NCBI RefSeq assembly: GCF_000757905.1
Contig: NZ_JRLH01000007.1
Origin: Arsenophonus nilaparvatae
GTDB taxonomy: Bacteria > Pseudomonadota > Gammaproteobacteria > Enterobacterales > Enterobacteriaceae
Length of the DNA: 64,000 nt
Strand: one strand, 5' to 3'
In this document: piece after piece, positions 55,521-64,000 of the stretch
How positions within the stretch are numbered: position 1 is the stretch's first letter
Layout: the number at the start of each line of letters is the position of its first letter
Position numbers and translations under genes: made by a program
Notes under the pieces: model-generated
What the model was told of the DNA's origin: nothing
Databases searched by the model: none
The model's input: the letters and a program-made list of their open reading frames with translations, nothing else

Positions 55521-56137
55521 AATTTGTGGCCTTTAAATTTGTATAAGGATGCTGCAGTATAAAGTTATTTTCGTTATTTCGGCGGGCATAAAGTCTCAAT
55601 AATAAATAAATTGTAAATATGTTTTTTTTACTAGCGTCAATAGGGCGTTATCAGGCAGAATACTAGTTTATTTTAGTAGTAAAAAAAATTTTTTCTTCTA
55701 TAAATAATAACGTGCAGAATTAATACTTACATTTAAATTATTTTTTATTGCTACTTTAATAACGTATTAACATGGCAGGCTTTTATACTTTAATATAATA
55801 TTAAAAAGCGAATTGACCTTGCTTTGAGGCATATGTCAACTAATAATTATGTAGCGTCATATAAACTTAATACAGCGGTATATTTTAATCTAAAATAGTT
55901 AATTTTCTTGTTAGAAAGTTTTATATTAAATGAATTAAGTGATTTTTATGAGGGTATTGTTTACTTTATACTGTAATTGATTATAGAGAATAAGCAGTAG
56001 TAGTGGTTTTTTGTATTGTAAAAAAATTAGCCACTTTTTATTGAAGCGATTTAATTAACTCCTTGTCGTCGCTTCATGTGGTTGGTAAAGTAGACGGATT
56101 TTCATTCGTTTCCAGCTTGCAGGATTATCCTTTCGTT
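55521..56137. other. Upstream region of mreB
   Basis: About 600 bp between acuI and mreB. It is AT-rich with no convincing gene. In E. coli csrD lies in this position; no csrD remnant was recognised. The mreB promoter should be here. Confidence 0.55.
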
Positions 56138-57181
56138 ATGTTTAAAAAAATTCGTGGCATGTTTTCCAACGACTTGTCTATTGATTTGGGTACCGCCAAT
56201 ACTCTCATCTATGTCAAAGGACAAGGTATTGTGTTAGACGAACCGTCAGTTGTCGCTATTCGTCAAGATCGCGCAGGCTCACCTAAGAGCGTTGCTGCTG
56301 TAGGTCATGAAGCAAAACAGATGCTAGGCCGGACGCCAGGTAATATCGCGGCTATTCGTCCAATGAAAGATGGCGTGATTGCTGATTTTTATGTTACTGA
56401 AAAAATGTTACAGTATTTTATCAAACAAGTTCATAGCAATAGCTTTATGCGTCCAAGTCCACGCGTCTTAGTTTGTGTACCTGTTGGTGCGACCCAGGTA
56501 GAACGTCGTGCAATCCGAGAGTCGGCGCTTAGTGCTGGCGCTCGTGAGGTTTTCTTAATTGAAGAACCCATGTCGGCTGCAATTGGTGCTGGTTTGCCTG
56601 TTTCCGAAGCAACGGGTTCAATGGTGGTTGATATTGGTGGTGGAACGACAGAAGTTGCTGTTATTTCATTAAATGGTGTTGTTTATTCGTCATCGGTACG
56701 TATCGGCGGTGACCGGTTTGATGAAGCGATCATTAATTATGTTCGTCGCAATTATGGTTCATTAATCGGTGAAGCTACTGCTGAGCGGATTAAACATGAA
56801 ATCGGTTCGGCCTATCCTACAGATCAAGTTTACGAAATTGAAGTGCGCGGCCGTAATTTGGCTGAAGGCGTACCACGTGGTTTTACACTTAATTCTAATG
56901 AGATACTTGAGGCATTACAGGAGCCTTTAACCGGTATTGTTAGTGCCGTTATGTTGGCCTTGGAACAATGTCCACCAGAATTAGCTTCTGATATCTCTGA
57001 ACGAGGTATGGTGTTAACTGGTGGTGGCGCGTTGTTGCGTAATTTGGATCGTCTATTAATGGAAGAAACAGGTATTCCCGTTATTGTTGCTGAAGATCCG
57101 CTAACTTGTGTTGCACGTGGTGGTGGTAAGGCATTGGAAATGATCGACATGCATGGTGGTGATCTGTTTAGTGATGACTAG
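56138..57181 (+). CDS. mreB: Rod-shape-determining actin homologue MreB
   Basis: 347 aa from ATG 56138 (MFKKIRGMFSNDLSIDLGTANTLIY), matching E. coli exactly in length; the upstream frame from 56063 has no family similarity. Actin-fold phosphate loops are DLGTANTLIY and VVDIGGGTTEVAV, and the adenosine motif GMVLTGGGALLRNLD. It polymerises under the membrane and guides cell-wall elongation with MreC and MreD. A GC-rich hairpin follows the stop codon (57196-57226). Confidence 0.98.
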   Translation: MFKKIRGMFSNDLSIDLGTANTLIYVKGQGIVLDEPSVVAIRQDRAGSPKSVAAVGHEAKQMLGRTPGNIAAIRPMKDGVIADFYVTEKMLQYFIKQVHSNSFMRPSPRVLVCVPVGATQVERRAIRESALSAGAREVFLIEEPMSAAIGAGLPVSEATGSMVVDIGGGTTEVAVISLNGVVYSSSVRIGGDRFDEAIINYVRRNYGSLIGEATAERIKHEIGSAYPTDQVYEIEVRGRNLAEGVPRGFTLNSNEILEALQEPLTGIVSAVMLALEQCPPELASDISERGMVLTGGGALLRNLDRLLMEETGIPVIVAEDPLTCVARGGGKALEMIDMHGGDLFSDD

Positions 57182-57195
57182 ACGTTAACCAATAG

Positions 57196-57226
57196 AAGGA
57201 GGAACTTAAGGATGGCGCTCCTCCTT
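57196..57226 (+). terminator. Hairpin between mreB and mreC
   Basis: AAGGAGG (57196-57202) pairs with CCTCCTT (57220-57226), then ACTTTATG. With a weak T-run it may give partial termination, lowering mreCD relative to mreB. Confidence 0.5.
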
Positions 57227-57284
57227 ACTTTATGTATAGCGATGTTAATGTTTAACGTTTATTTATTTTTTATCAAAATAACTC

Positions 57285-58274
57285 ATGAAGCCGATCTTTA
57301 GTCGAGGGCCATCCCTACAATTACGTATTATTATTGCGATCGTTGTTGCAATCGCGTTGGTTGCTTTTGATCGTCAATTTGATACTTTTAATAAAATACG
57401 TAGTTATTTAGATACGGCTGTTAGTCCTTTTTATTTTTTGGCAAATGGTCCGCGAGAACTGCTTGATAATATTTCAGATGCATTGGCGAGAAGAGATCAA
57501 CTTCTTTTTGAAAATAAAGCATTGAAGAAAGAGGTTTTATTAAAAAAAGCAGATAATTTATTACTTGGACAACTTAAACAGGAAAACGCTAGATTACGTG
57601 AGCTATTGGGTTCACCTCTACGTCAGGATGAACACATGATGGTTACTCAAGTGCTTTCAGGTGCGAATACACCTTATCGAGATCAAATTGTGATTGATAA
57701 AGGTTTACATGATGGTGTTTATGAAGGCCAGCCTGTTATTAGTGATAAAGGTGTTGTTGGACAGGTTATCGCAGTGAGCCAGTTTAATAGTCGTGTTTTA
57801 CTGATTTGCGACACAACGCATGCATTACCTATACAAGTATTACGTAATGATATTCGAGTTATTGCAGTGGGTACAGGATGTAGTGATGATCTTCAACTTG
57901 AACCTTTACCAGATAATATTGATATACGTATTGGTGATGTAATAGTTACTTCTGGTTTAGGCGGGCGTTTTCCTGAAGGTTACCCAGTTGCGACTGTTTC
58001 TTCCGTACGACATGATACCCAGCGCGCTTATACGATTATCCATGCTCGGCCTACCGCAGATTTACAAAGACTACGCTATCTTTTATTGCTATGGGGAAAC
58101 TCTAGCGATCCTTCTCATCCTTTACCTCCATCAGAAGTATATCGCGCAGCAAATGAACGTTTAATGAAGATTCTGCCCCAGGTGTTTCCTGGCCCAAACG
58201 AGCTTCAAGGGCCACAGCTACCGTCAACAGAAATGAAAAAAAATGTCGAGCAACCTCCTTTGGTCGCTCAGTAG
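57285..58274 (+). CDS. mreC: Rod-shape-determining protein MreC
   Basis: 329 aa (E. coli 367; the C-terminal tail is shorter). One N-terminal transmembrane helix (LRIIIAIVVAIALVAF) is followed by a coiled coil (residues 65-110) and a periplasmic beta domain with VIDKGLHDGVYEGQPVISDKGVVGQV and GDVIVTSGLGGRFPEGYPVATV. It links MreB to periplasmic wall enzymes. Confidence 0.95.
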   Translation: MKPIFSRGPSLQLRIIIAIVVAIALVAFDRQFDTFNKIRSYLDTAVSPFYFLANGPRELLDNISDALARRDQLLFENKALKKEVLLKKADNLLLGQLKQENARLRELLGSPLRQDEHMMVTQVLSGANTPYRDQIVIDKGLHDGVYEGQPVISDKGVVGQVIAVSQFNSRVLLICDTTHALPIQVLRNDIRVIAVGTGCSDDLQLEPLPDNIDIRIGDVIVTSGLGGRFPEGYPVATVSSVRHDTQRAYTIIHARPTADLQRLRYLLLLWGNSSDPSHPLPPSEVYRAANERLMKILPQVFPGPNELQGPQLPSTEMKKNVEQPPLVAQ

Positions 58275-58316
58275 GAATTGCTACCGTGAAATCAAGGCAA
58301 CTAAAGGAAACATAAA

Positions 58317-58805
58317 ATGGATCAATACCGTGGAAATGGGCGGTGGATCATTTGGCTGTCCTTTTTAATTGCAATAATCCTAGAGCAAGTGCCCTGGCCT
58401 GAACAGTTTATTTATTATCGCCCCACATGGTTAGCATTAATTTTAATTTATTGGGTTATGGCTTTGCCGCATCGAGTTAGTGTAGGCACAGGATTTTTTT
58501 TGGGGATCTTTATGGATCTAATCCAAGGTTCAGCTCTTGGTGTACATGCATTAGCTTATAGTATGATTTGTTATTTGGTATCGTATAAACATCAGCTTCT
58601 TCGTAATATGGCACTGTGGCAACAATCCCTTGTTATTGCTGGATTATCAGTGGTTATGAATTTTACGATCTTCTGGGCGGAGTTTCTTTCCTCTCTAGTA
58701 TTATTTCATCCCGAAGTATTCTGGAATTGTTTGATTAATGCCATCTTGTGGCCTTGGATGTTTTTATTATTGCGCAAAGTTCGACGCCAGTTTTTAGTTC
58801 GTTAA
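58317..58805 (+). CDS. mreD: Rod-shape-determining protein MreD
   Basis: 162 aa, the E. coli length, with five or six hydrophobic helices. Conserved YRPTWLALILIYWVMALPHRVSVGTGFFLGIFMDLIQGSALGVHAL spans residues 34-79. Integral membrane partner of MreC. A GGAAAC ribosome-binding site lies 7 nt upstream. Confidence 0.95.
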   Translation: MDQYRGNGRWIIWLSFLIAIILEQVPWPEQFIYYRPTWLALILIYWVMALPHRVSVGTGFFLGIFMDLIQGSALGVHALAYSMICYLVSYKHQLLRNMALWQQSLVIAGLSVVMNFTIFWAEFLSSLVLFHPEVFWNCLINAILWPWMFLLLRKVRRQFLVR

Positions 58806-58847
58806 AAATGGGCAGCCAAGTGTCTATTTTTTCTGAGAGTTTTTTCT

Positions 58848-59426
58848 ATGGTAAATAGAATTTATTTAGCGTCAGCTTCGCCAAGAAGGCGTAAGTTAAT
58901 TGAGCAGCTAGGATGGTTATTTGACATTATTCTCCCTGATATATCTGAATTATGTTACGAAGGAGAGACAGCCTGTGAGTATGTTATTCGCTTAGCATGT
59001 GAAAAATCTCAGGCGGGTGTTGATATGGCAGAAAAACCCTACCCAGTGTTAGGTGCGGATACTATTGTCGTAAGTGACGGAAATATTTTGGGTAAGCCTA
59101 AAGATGAAAACCATGCTGCGCATATATTAAGACAACTTTCAGGTAAAACACACCAGGTGATGACTGCAATCGCGTTCTCAGATAAGCGAAATACATTGTA
59201 TGATTTAATTGTCACCAAAGTGACATTGCGGCAATTAACAAATAAAGAAATCGATCAATATATCTTGTCGGGTGAGCCGATGGACAAGGCAGGAGCTTAT
59301 GCTATCCAGGGTAAAGGTGGCTGTTTTGTTAAGCGGATTGTCGGAAGTTATCACGCTGTAGTAGGGTTACCGTTAGTTGAAACAGATGAATTATTGACCA
59401 AGTTTCTGGCGTTAAATAAGCGTTAA
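58848..59426 (+). CDS. yhdE: Maf-family nucleoside triphosphate pyrophosphatase YhdE
   Basis: 192 aa (E. coli 197). Family motifs SASPRRRKLIEQLGW, GADTIVV, LGKPKD, LSGKTHQVMTAI and YAIQGKGGCFVKRIVGSYHAVVGLPL are all present. It hydrolyses dTTP, UTP and modified nucleotides. It sits between mreD and rng as in E. coli, 9-18 bp before rng. Confidence 0.95.
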   Translation: MVNRIYLASASPRRRKLIEQLGWLFDIILPDISELCYEGETACEYVIRLACEKSQAGVDMAEKPYPVLGADTIVVSDGNILGKPKDENHAAHILRQLSGKTHQVMTAIAFSDKRNTLYDLIVTKVTLRQLTNKEIDQYILSGEPMDKAGAYAIQGKGGCFVKRIVGSYHAVVGLPLVETDELLTKFLALNKR

Positions 59427-59444
59427 ATAATAGGAATGAGAGCT

Positions 59445-60914
59445 ATGGTAGCTGAACTATTAGTCAATGTAACCCCCTCTGAAACACGGGTGGCTTATAT
59501 TGATGGTGGCGTGTTACAAGAAATTCATATTGAGCGTGAAGCTAAAAGAGGCATTGTAGGTAATATTTACAAAGGTCGTGTGAGTCGAGTCTTGCCCGGT
59601 ATGCAGGCGGCCTTTGTTGATATTGGCTTGGAAAAGTCCGCTTTTCTTCATGCCTCAGATATTATGCCTCATACCGAATGCATTGCCGGCGACGAACAAA
59701 AAAACTTTCATGTACGTGATATCGGCGAATTGGTTCGGCAAGGGCAAGATATTATGGTACAGGTGGTTAAAGATCCGCTAGGAACAAAAGGTGCTCGTTT
59801 AACAACGGATATCACATTACCATCCCGTTATCTGGTTTTTATGCCGGGCGCTTCTCATGTCGGCGTTTCCCAACGCATTGAAGGTGAAGAAGAACGAGAA
59901 CGTTTGAAAAATATTGTTGAGCTATTTTGTGATGAGCATGGTGGCTTCATTATTCGTACTGCGGCAGAAGGGATCGGTGATGATGAATTGGCTCAAGATG
60001 CCTCTTTCTTGAAGCGTTTATGGGCTAAAATTGTTGAGCGTAAAAAACGTCATAAGTCCCGTATGCAGATTTATGGTGAACTGGCTTTAGCACATCGTAT
60101 CATTCGTGATTTTGCCGGTGCTTCATTAGATCGGATCCGTGTTGATTCAAACCTGACTTTTATTTCATTAAAAGATTTTATTGATGAATATGTGCCTGAA
60201 ATGACAGTAAAACTTGAACTGTATCAAGGACCATTACCAATATTAGATCTGTATGATGTTGAGAAAGAGATCCAACGTGCTTTAGAACGTAAAGTTGAAT
60301 TAAAATCAGGTGGTTACCTCATTATTGATCAAACTGAAGCAATGACCACTATTGATATTAATACTGGTGCTTTTGTTGGTCACCGTAATCTGGAAGAGAC
60401 CATTTTTAATACCAATATTGAAGCGTCACAAGCTATAGCGAGGCAGTTAAGGTTACGCAACCTAGGCGGCATTATTATTATCGATTTTATTGATATGCTT
60501 GATCCTGAGCATCGTCGTCGTGTTTTGGCATCGTTGGAACAATCATTATTAAAAGATCGGGTTAAAACCACCATTAATGGTTTTTCTCAACTAGGATTGG
60601 TCGAGATGACACGCAAAAGAACACGTGAGAGCCTTGAACATGTTCTATGTGATGAATGCCCGACTTGCCAGGGTAGAGGAACAGTAAAATCGGTAGAAAC
60701 AGTCTGTTATGAAATTTTACGTGAAATTGTTCGTATAAATCGTACTATCGATGCCAATCGTTTCTTAGTCTATGCTTCAGCGGCAGTTGTTGAAGCATTA
60801 AATGGTGATGAATCTCATATATTGGCCGAAGTAGAAATTTTTGTTGGCAAATCTGTCAAAGTCCAAATTGAGTCACTGTATAGTCAGGAACAGTTTGATG
60901 TCGTTATGATGTAG
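59445..60914 (+). CDS. rng: Ribonuclease G
   Basis: 489 aa from ATG 59445, equal to E. coli; AGGA is 9 nt upstream and directly abuts the alternative ATG 59436, which is therefore unlikely. The S1 domain is at residues 35-125. The catalytic acidic residues are in MTTIDINTGAFVG and IIIIDFIDM, and the zinc-link cysteines in CDECPTCQGRG. It matures 16S rRNA 5' ends and degrades some mRNAs, in the cytosol. Confidence 0.97.
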   Translation: MVAELLVNVTPSETRVAYIDGGVLQEIHIEREAKRGIVGNIYKGRVSRVLPGMQAAFVDIGLEKSAFLHASDIMPHTECIAGDEQKNFHVRDIGELVRQGQDIMVQVVKDPLGTKGARLTTDITLPSRYLVFMPGASHVGVSQRIEGEEERERLKNIVELFCDEHGGFIIRTAAEGIGDDELAQDASFLKRLWAKIVERKKRHKSRMQIYGELALAHRIIRDFAGASLDRIRVDSNLTFISLKDFIDEYVPEMTVKLELYQGPLPILDLYDVEKEIQRALERKVELKSGGYLIIDQTEAMTTIDINTGAFVGHRNLEETIFNTNIEASQAIARQLRLRNLGGIIIIDFIDMLDPEHRRRVLASLEQSLLKDRVKTTINGFSQLGLVEMTRKRTRESLEHVLCDECPTCQGRGTVKSVETVCYEILREIVRINRTIDANRFLVYASAAVVEALNGDESHILAEVEIFVGKSVKVQIESLYSQEQFDVVMM

Positions 60915-60968
60915 TTATGATAGTGGTTAAATTGCCATTGTAGTAACTTCTTTTGGAAGGAGAGATGG

Positions 60969-63900
60969 GTGAAACGACTACCTAAGGTATTGGTAGCCAT
61001 AAGCGCAATAATAGTACTTATTATGGCATTGGCCATTATTGGACTACGTCTTTTTCTTCCACAAATTAATGAATATCGCAATCAACTTGAAGGACAGCTG
61101 CAATCATTAACAGGAATACCGTTTAAAATTGGTCATATTGAAGGTGAATGGGTCTCTTTTGGACCAGTATTAACGTTTTCTGATGTTAGTGTCAGCACGA
61201 AAAAAGTGAATATTCAGGTAAAGAAAATAAAATTTTCACTGGATATATGGCGTTCACTCTTTTCTTTACATCTCCGTTTTCGGGATATTATTTTCTATCA
61301 ATTAAATGCAGATTGTTATAAACCACTTGAATTTGTCAGTGAAGGCGATTTTAGTCATTTTGATTTAGATGCTTTAGATGAATTGTTTTTACAGCAATTT
61401 GATTATTTTACCTTAAAAGAAAGCCGTATCACTTTTCTGACGCCGTCGGCAGAAAAAAAGACCTTAAAGATCCCTGAACTGACCTGGTTAAATCAAAATG
61501 AATATCATCGAGCACAAGGATTTATCAGTCTTGATAATTTTGAACAGCAGCAAGATCAGGATGCCATTCAAATTAAACTCAATCTTCGTAATAAAAATGG
61601 TGTGATTAATAGCGGCACGGTTTACTTACAGGCAGATAATGTAAATTTGCGCCCTTGGTTAAGTCGTTGGTTACGTGATAGTACTGGATTACAGAATGCA
61701 GTATTTAGTCTTTCTAGCTGGATTACTATCAAAGATAGTCGTATCGAAGGTGGGCAATTACAGTTGCATCAAGGACAGGCAAATTGGCAGGTTGATGGAC
61801 AAGAGCATCAGCTGGTTGTTGATGATTTATTGCTGACCCTACATCGTCAAGAGAATGGTTGGTTATTTAATATTCCACAGCTACAACATTTAAAAACTGA
61901 TCAACAACAATGGCTTGAAGGTCAAATTTCTCTACTCTATTTACCACAATCAAAAGCAGATGAAAATCATTGGCGTATACGGATTAATAATATTCAATTA
62001 GAGCGATTAAGAACTATTATCCCTATTTTCTCTTTTTTCACGCCTGAATTTATTAGTGATTGGCAAAAACGTCAGCTAAAAGGTCAACTCGTCGCACTGG
62101 CATTGGATATTACGCCGGGCAAGCCAGAGAAGGCACTCATTGATGCCACCTGGCAAGATATTAGCTGGATACGCTGGAAAGATATACCTTCAGTTAGCCA
62201 TTTTAGTGGTTCATTGCGAGGTAGTCAGCAAAGTGGAAGATTCTCATTTAACTTAAATAATAGTTTTATCGAATATGCGCCAATGTTTAAAGTGCCATTG
62301 GAAATTTCTGCCGGACAGGGAACCATTTTTTGGTCGGAAGAAGGCCAATCACGCCAGATTTGGAGTGAGGATCTGATGCTGCAAGCAAAATCGCTATCGA
62401 CAACCGGCGATTTTCGTTATCAGACAGCAAAAGATCAGCCACCTATATTAAGTATTTTGGCTGGCGCAAAATTGACCGATGCGGGTGATGCATGGCGTTA
62501 TTTTCCCACCACGTTAATGGGTAAAGATTTATCTGATTATCTGACGAAAGCAATTATTAGCGGTCATGTTGATGCCGCCACGATGGTTTTTCACGGTGAT
62601 CCGGCTAATTTTCCTTTTAAAAAGAATAATGGACAATTTCAAGTTGTTGTACCGCTACGAGATGCGACTTTTAAGTATCAACCTGATTGGCCGACAATTT
62701 TTGATTTGGATATCGATCTTAATTTTGAACGTAATGGACTTTGGATGTCGGCGCCTAGTGTAAAATTAGGTGATGCTAAAGCAGTAGATCTTAGCGCAGA
62801 TATTGCCGATTATAGTCAATCTAAATTATTAATAAAATCTCATATTACCGGTGATGGAAAAGCGATCCGTAATTATTTTATCCATAGCCCGATGGAAGGT
62901 TCGATTGGCAAGGCATTAGATGCAGTGAAAATAGGCGGTAACGTTAGTGGCAAATTGATGCTTGATATTCCGTTAGAGAGAAATAGTGGTAGTGTGATTG
63001 CTAGTGGTCAAGTTGATCTTAAGAATAATGATGTCGATATCACAGCTATTGATAGTCAGCTGGAACAGCTAACGGGGCGTTTTTATTTTCATAATGGTGA
63101 TTTGAAAAGTGAAAAGTTGCAAGCTGAATGGTTTGGCCAACCGATAAATTTAACATTTAATACCATTAATGAACGACAGAATTACCAGATCAATGTAAAT
63201 GTTGGCGGTAATTGGCAAGCTAAAAAAATCGCTATTTTGCCTAAATCGATTACGCGTCAATTGGCAGGTAGCACAGCCTGGCAAGGACAGGTTAATATTC
63301 AATTGCCCAATCAACTAAAGCAAAATCCAACCTTATCCATTGCTCTGAATAGCAAATTAGATAAGCTTATTAGCCAATTTCCTGCTTTGGATAGCGAGCA
63401 AGTAAGGCAATTAGGTGATATGCAAATTCGTGCTAGTGGTGATACCCGGCAATTACAAATTTATGGTGATGTTGGTAAGCAAGTTAGCTTTAATAGCCAA
63501 TGGCAATTTACTGAAAAGCAAGTTCGTTTGCTAAAAGTAGCCATTCAGCCTTACACAGCTAAAGGTGTTGTTCTGCCCGACAGTCCATTAGTTATGATCA
63601 ACTTACCTGAAATCAATGATCCGAAATGGCTTTCATTGTTGACTTCATTTTCTTCATTAAATTTAGCACCGCAAAATTATGGTAAATCATTTGTAATACC
63701 CGATACCGCTATTGTTAACTTGCCAAAGATCACTTTTGCTAAACAGCAATGGAATAATATGGCATTTACCATTAATAAAACCGCTGAATTAACGACAATT
63801 GTTGTAGATAGCGATAATTTGAAGGGTAGTTTAAGTATTCCGAAGCAGGGTGATTGGCAAGCTAAGATTAACTATCTTTATTTTAATCCAGAAACTTCAT

Positions 63901-64000
63901 TCCAACAGCAGAATTATGTGGCAATAAATAACCTTGCGCAAAGATATGATATTTCAGCTTGGCCAAATATGAATATTTATTGCTCAGAATGTTGGCTTGC
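60969..64000 (+). CDS. yhdP: AsmA-like intermembrane phospholipid transport protein YhdP (3' end outside window)
   Basis: Starts at GTG 60969, with AAGGAG 7 nt upstream. The ATG at 60965 is out of frame and soon stops. I followed the frame in several segments to the window end (about 1010 of roughly 1270 codons) without a stop. The start has a signal anchor (VLVAISAIIVLIMALAIIGLRLFL). Matches to E. coli YhdP include FLTPS, PELTWLN, MGKDLSDYL and CSECW near the edge. It is a large AsmA family protein linking inner and outer membrane, with TamB and YdbH, in phospholipid transport. Confidence 0.93.
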   Translation, partial: MKRLPKVLVAISAIIVLIMALAIIGLRLFLPQINEYRNQLEGQLQSLTGIPFKIGHIEGEWVSFGPVLTFSDVSVSTKKVNIQVKKIKFSLDIWRSLFSLHLRFRDIIFYQLNADCYKPLEFVSEGDFSHFDLDALDELFLQQFDYFTLKESRITFLTPSAEKKTLKIPELTWLNQNEYHRAQGFISLDNFEQQQDQDAIQIKLNLRNKNGVINSGTVYLQADNVNLRPWLSRWLRDSTGLQNAVFSLSSWITIKDSRIEGGQLQLHQGQANWQVDGQEHQLVVDDLLLTLHRQENGWLFNIPQLQHLKTDQQQWLEGQISLLYLPQSKADENHWRIRINNIQLERLRTIIPIFSFFTPEFISDWQKRQLKGQLVALALDITPGKPEKALIDATWQDISWIRWKDIPSVSHFSGSLRGSQQSGRFSFNLNNSFIEYAPMFKVPLEISAGQGTIFWSEEGQSRQIWSEDLMLQAKSLSTTGDFRYQTAKDQPPILSILAGAKLTDAGDAWRYFPTTLMGKDLSDYLTKAIISGHVDAATMVFHGDPANFPFKKNNGQFQVVVPLRDATFKYQPDWPTIFDLDIDLNFERNGLWMSAPSVKLGDAKAVDLSADIADYSQSKLLIKSHITGDGKAIRNYFIHSPMEGSIGKALDAVKIGGNVSGKLMLDIPLERNSGSVIASGQVDLKNNDVDITAIDSQLEQLTGRFYFHNGDLKSEKLQAEWFGQPINLTFNTINERQNYQINVNVGGNWQAKKIAILPKSITRQLAGSTAWQGQVNIQLPNQLKQNPTLSIALNSKLDKLISQFPALDSEQVRQLGDMQIRASGDTRQLQIYGDVGKQVSFNSQWQFTEKQVRLLKVAIQPYTAKGVVLPDSPLVMINLPEINDPKWLSLLTSFSSLNLAPQNYGKSFVIPDTAIVNLPKITFAKQQWNNMAFTINKTAELTTIVVDSDNLKGSLSIPKQGDWQAKINYLYFNPETSFQQQNYVAINNLAQRYDISAWPNMNIYCSECWL

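Noticed and set aside
1..64000. CRISPR array, tRNA or rRNA genes
   Set aside because: No regularly spaced repeats and no cloverleaf or rRNA sequence were noticed by eye; a tRNAscan or Infernal run would settle it.

Overview
The window looks like a chromosomal segment of a low-G+C gammaproteobacterium of the order Enterobacterales. Proteins such as MreB (347 aa), Fis (98 aa), RpoH, RNase G (489 aa), FrdAB and EF-P ligase match their E. coli counterparts closely in length and sequence. Many genes are broken, an insertion sequence is present and intergenic DNA is very AT-rich. Together this suggests a host-associated member of the Morganellaceae (Arsenophonus/Providencia-like). That placement is inference; no rRNA lies in the window.

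Layout. 1-3800: 3' end of selB, an oxidoreductase gene with an in-frame amber codon, and a UDP-glucuronate-epimerase-like/ugd pair. 3900-19750: a fimbrial region. It holds a Csu-like (spore coat U) archaic chaperone-usher operon on the minus strand, an IS5-family element, two decayed tandem genes for lectin-like secreted proteins with Asn/Gly-rich tails, and a classical pilin-chaperone-usher-adhesin-chaperone operon on the plus strand. 19800-36400: metabolism and transport, namely mqo, dcuC, a TauE/SafE permease, a zevAB-like metal transport pair, a small secreted NTF2-like protein, frdABCD (frdD frameshifted), epmA, glpTQ and yhhQ. 36580-45640: a block conserved with E. coli (tusA, zntA, yhhN, yhhM, yhhL, rsmD, ftsYEX, rpoH). 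45640-47580: a decayed stretch with a frameshifted secreted-protein gene. 47597-64000: a second conserved block (fis, dusB, prmA, panF, yhdT, accCB, aroQ, a frameshifted acuI, mreBCD, yhdE, rng, yhdP), with csrD missing between acuI and mreB.

How the genes work together. mqo, dcuC and frdABCD form a respiratory C4-dicarboxylate set (malate oxidation, succinate efflux, fumarate reduction). glpT/glpQ scavenge glycerophosphodiesters. zntA (with a clear MerR-type promoter) and zevAB handle divalent metals. The two fimbrial operons and the adhesin-like remnants are the accessory, host-interaction part. Several disruptions sit at short homopolymers (T in frdD, G in acuI, probably T in an adhesin-like gene), so slippage, phase variation or sequencing error must be told apart.
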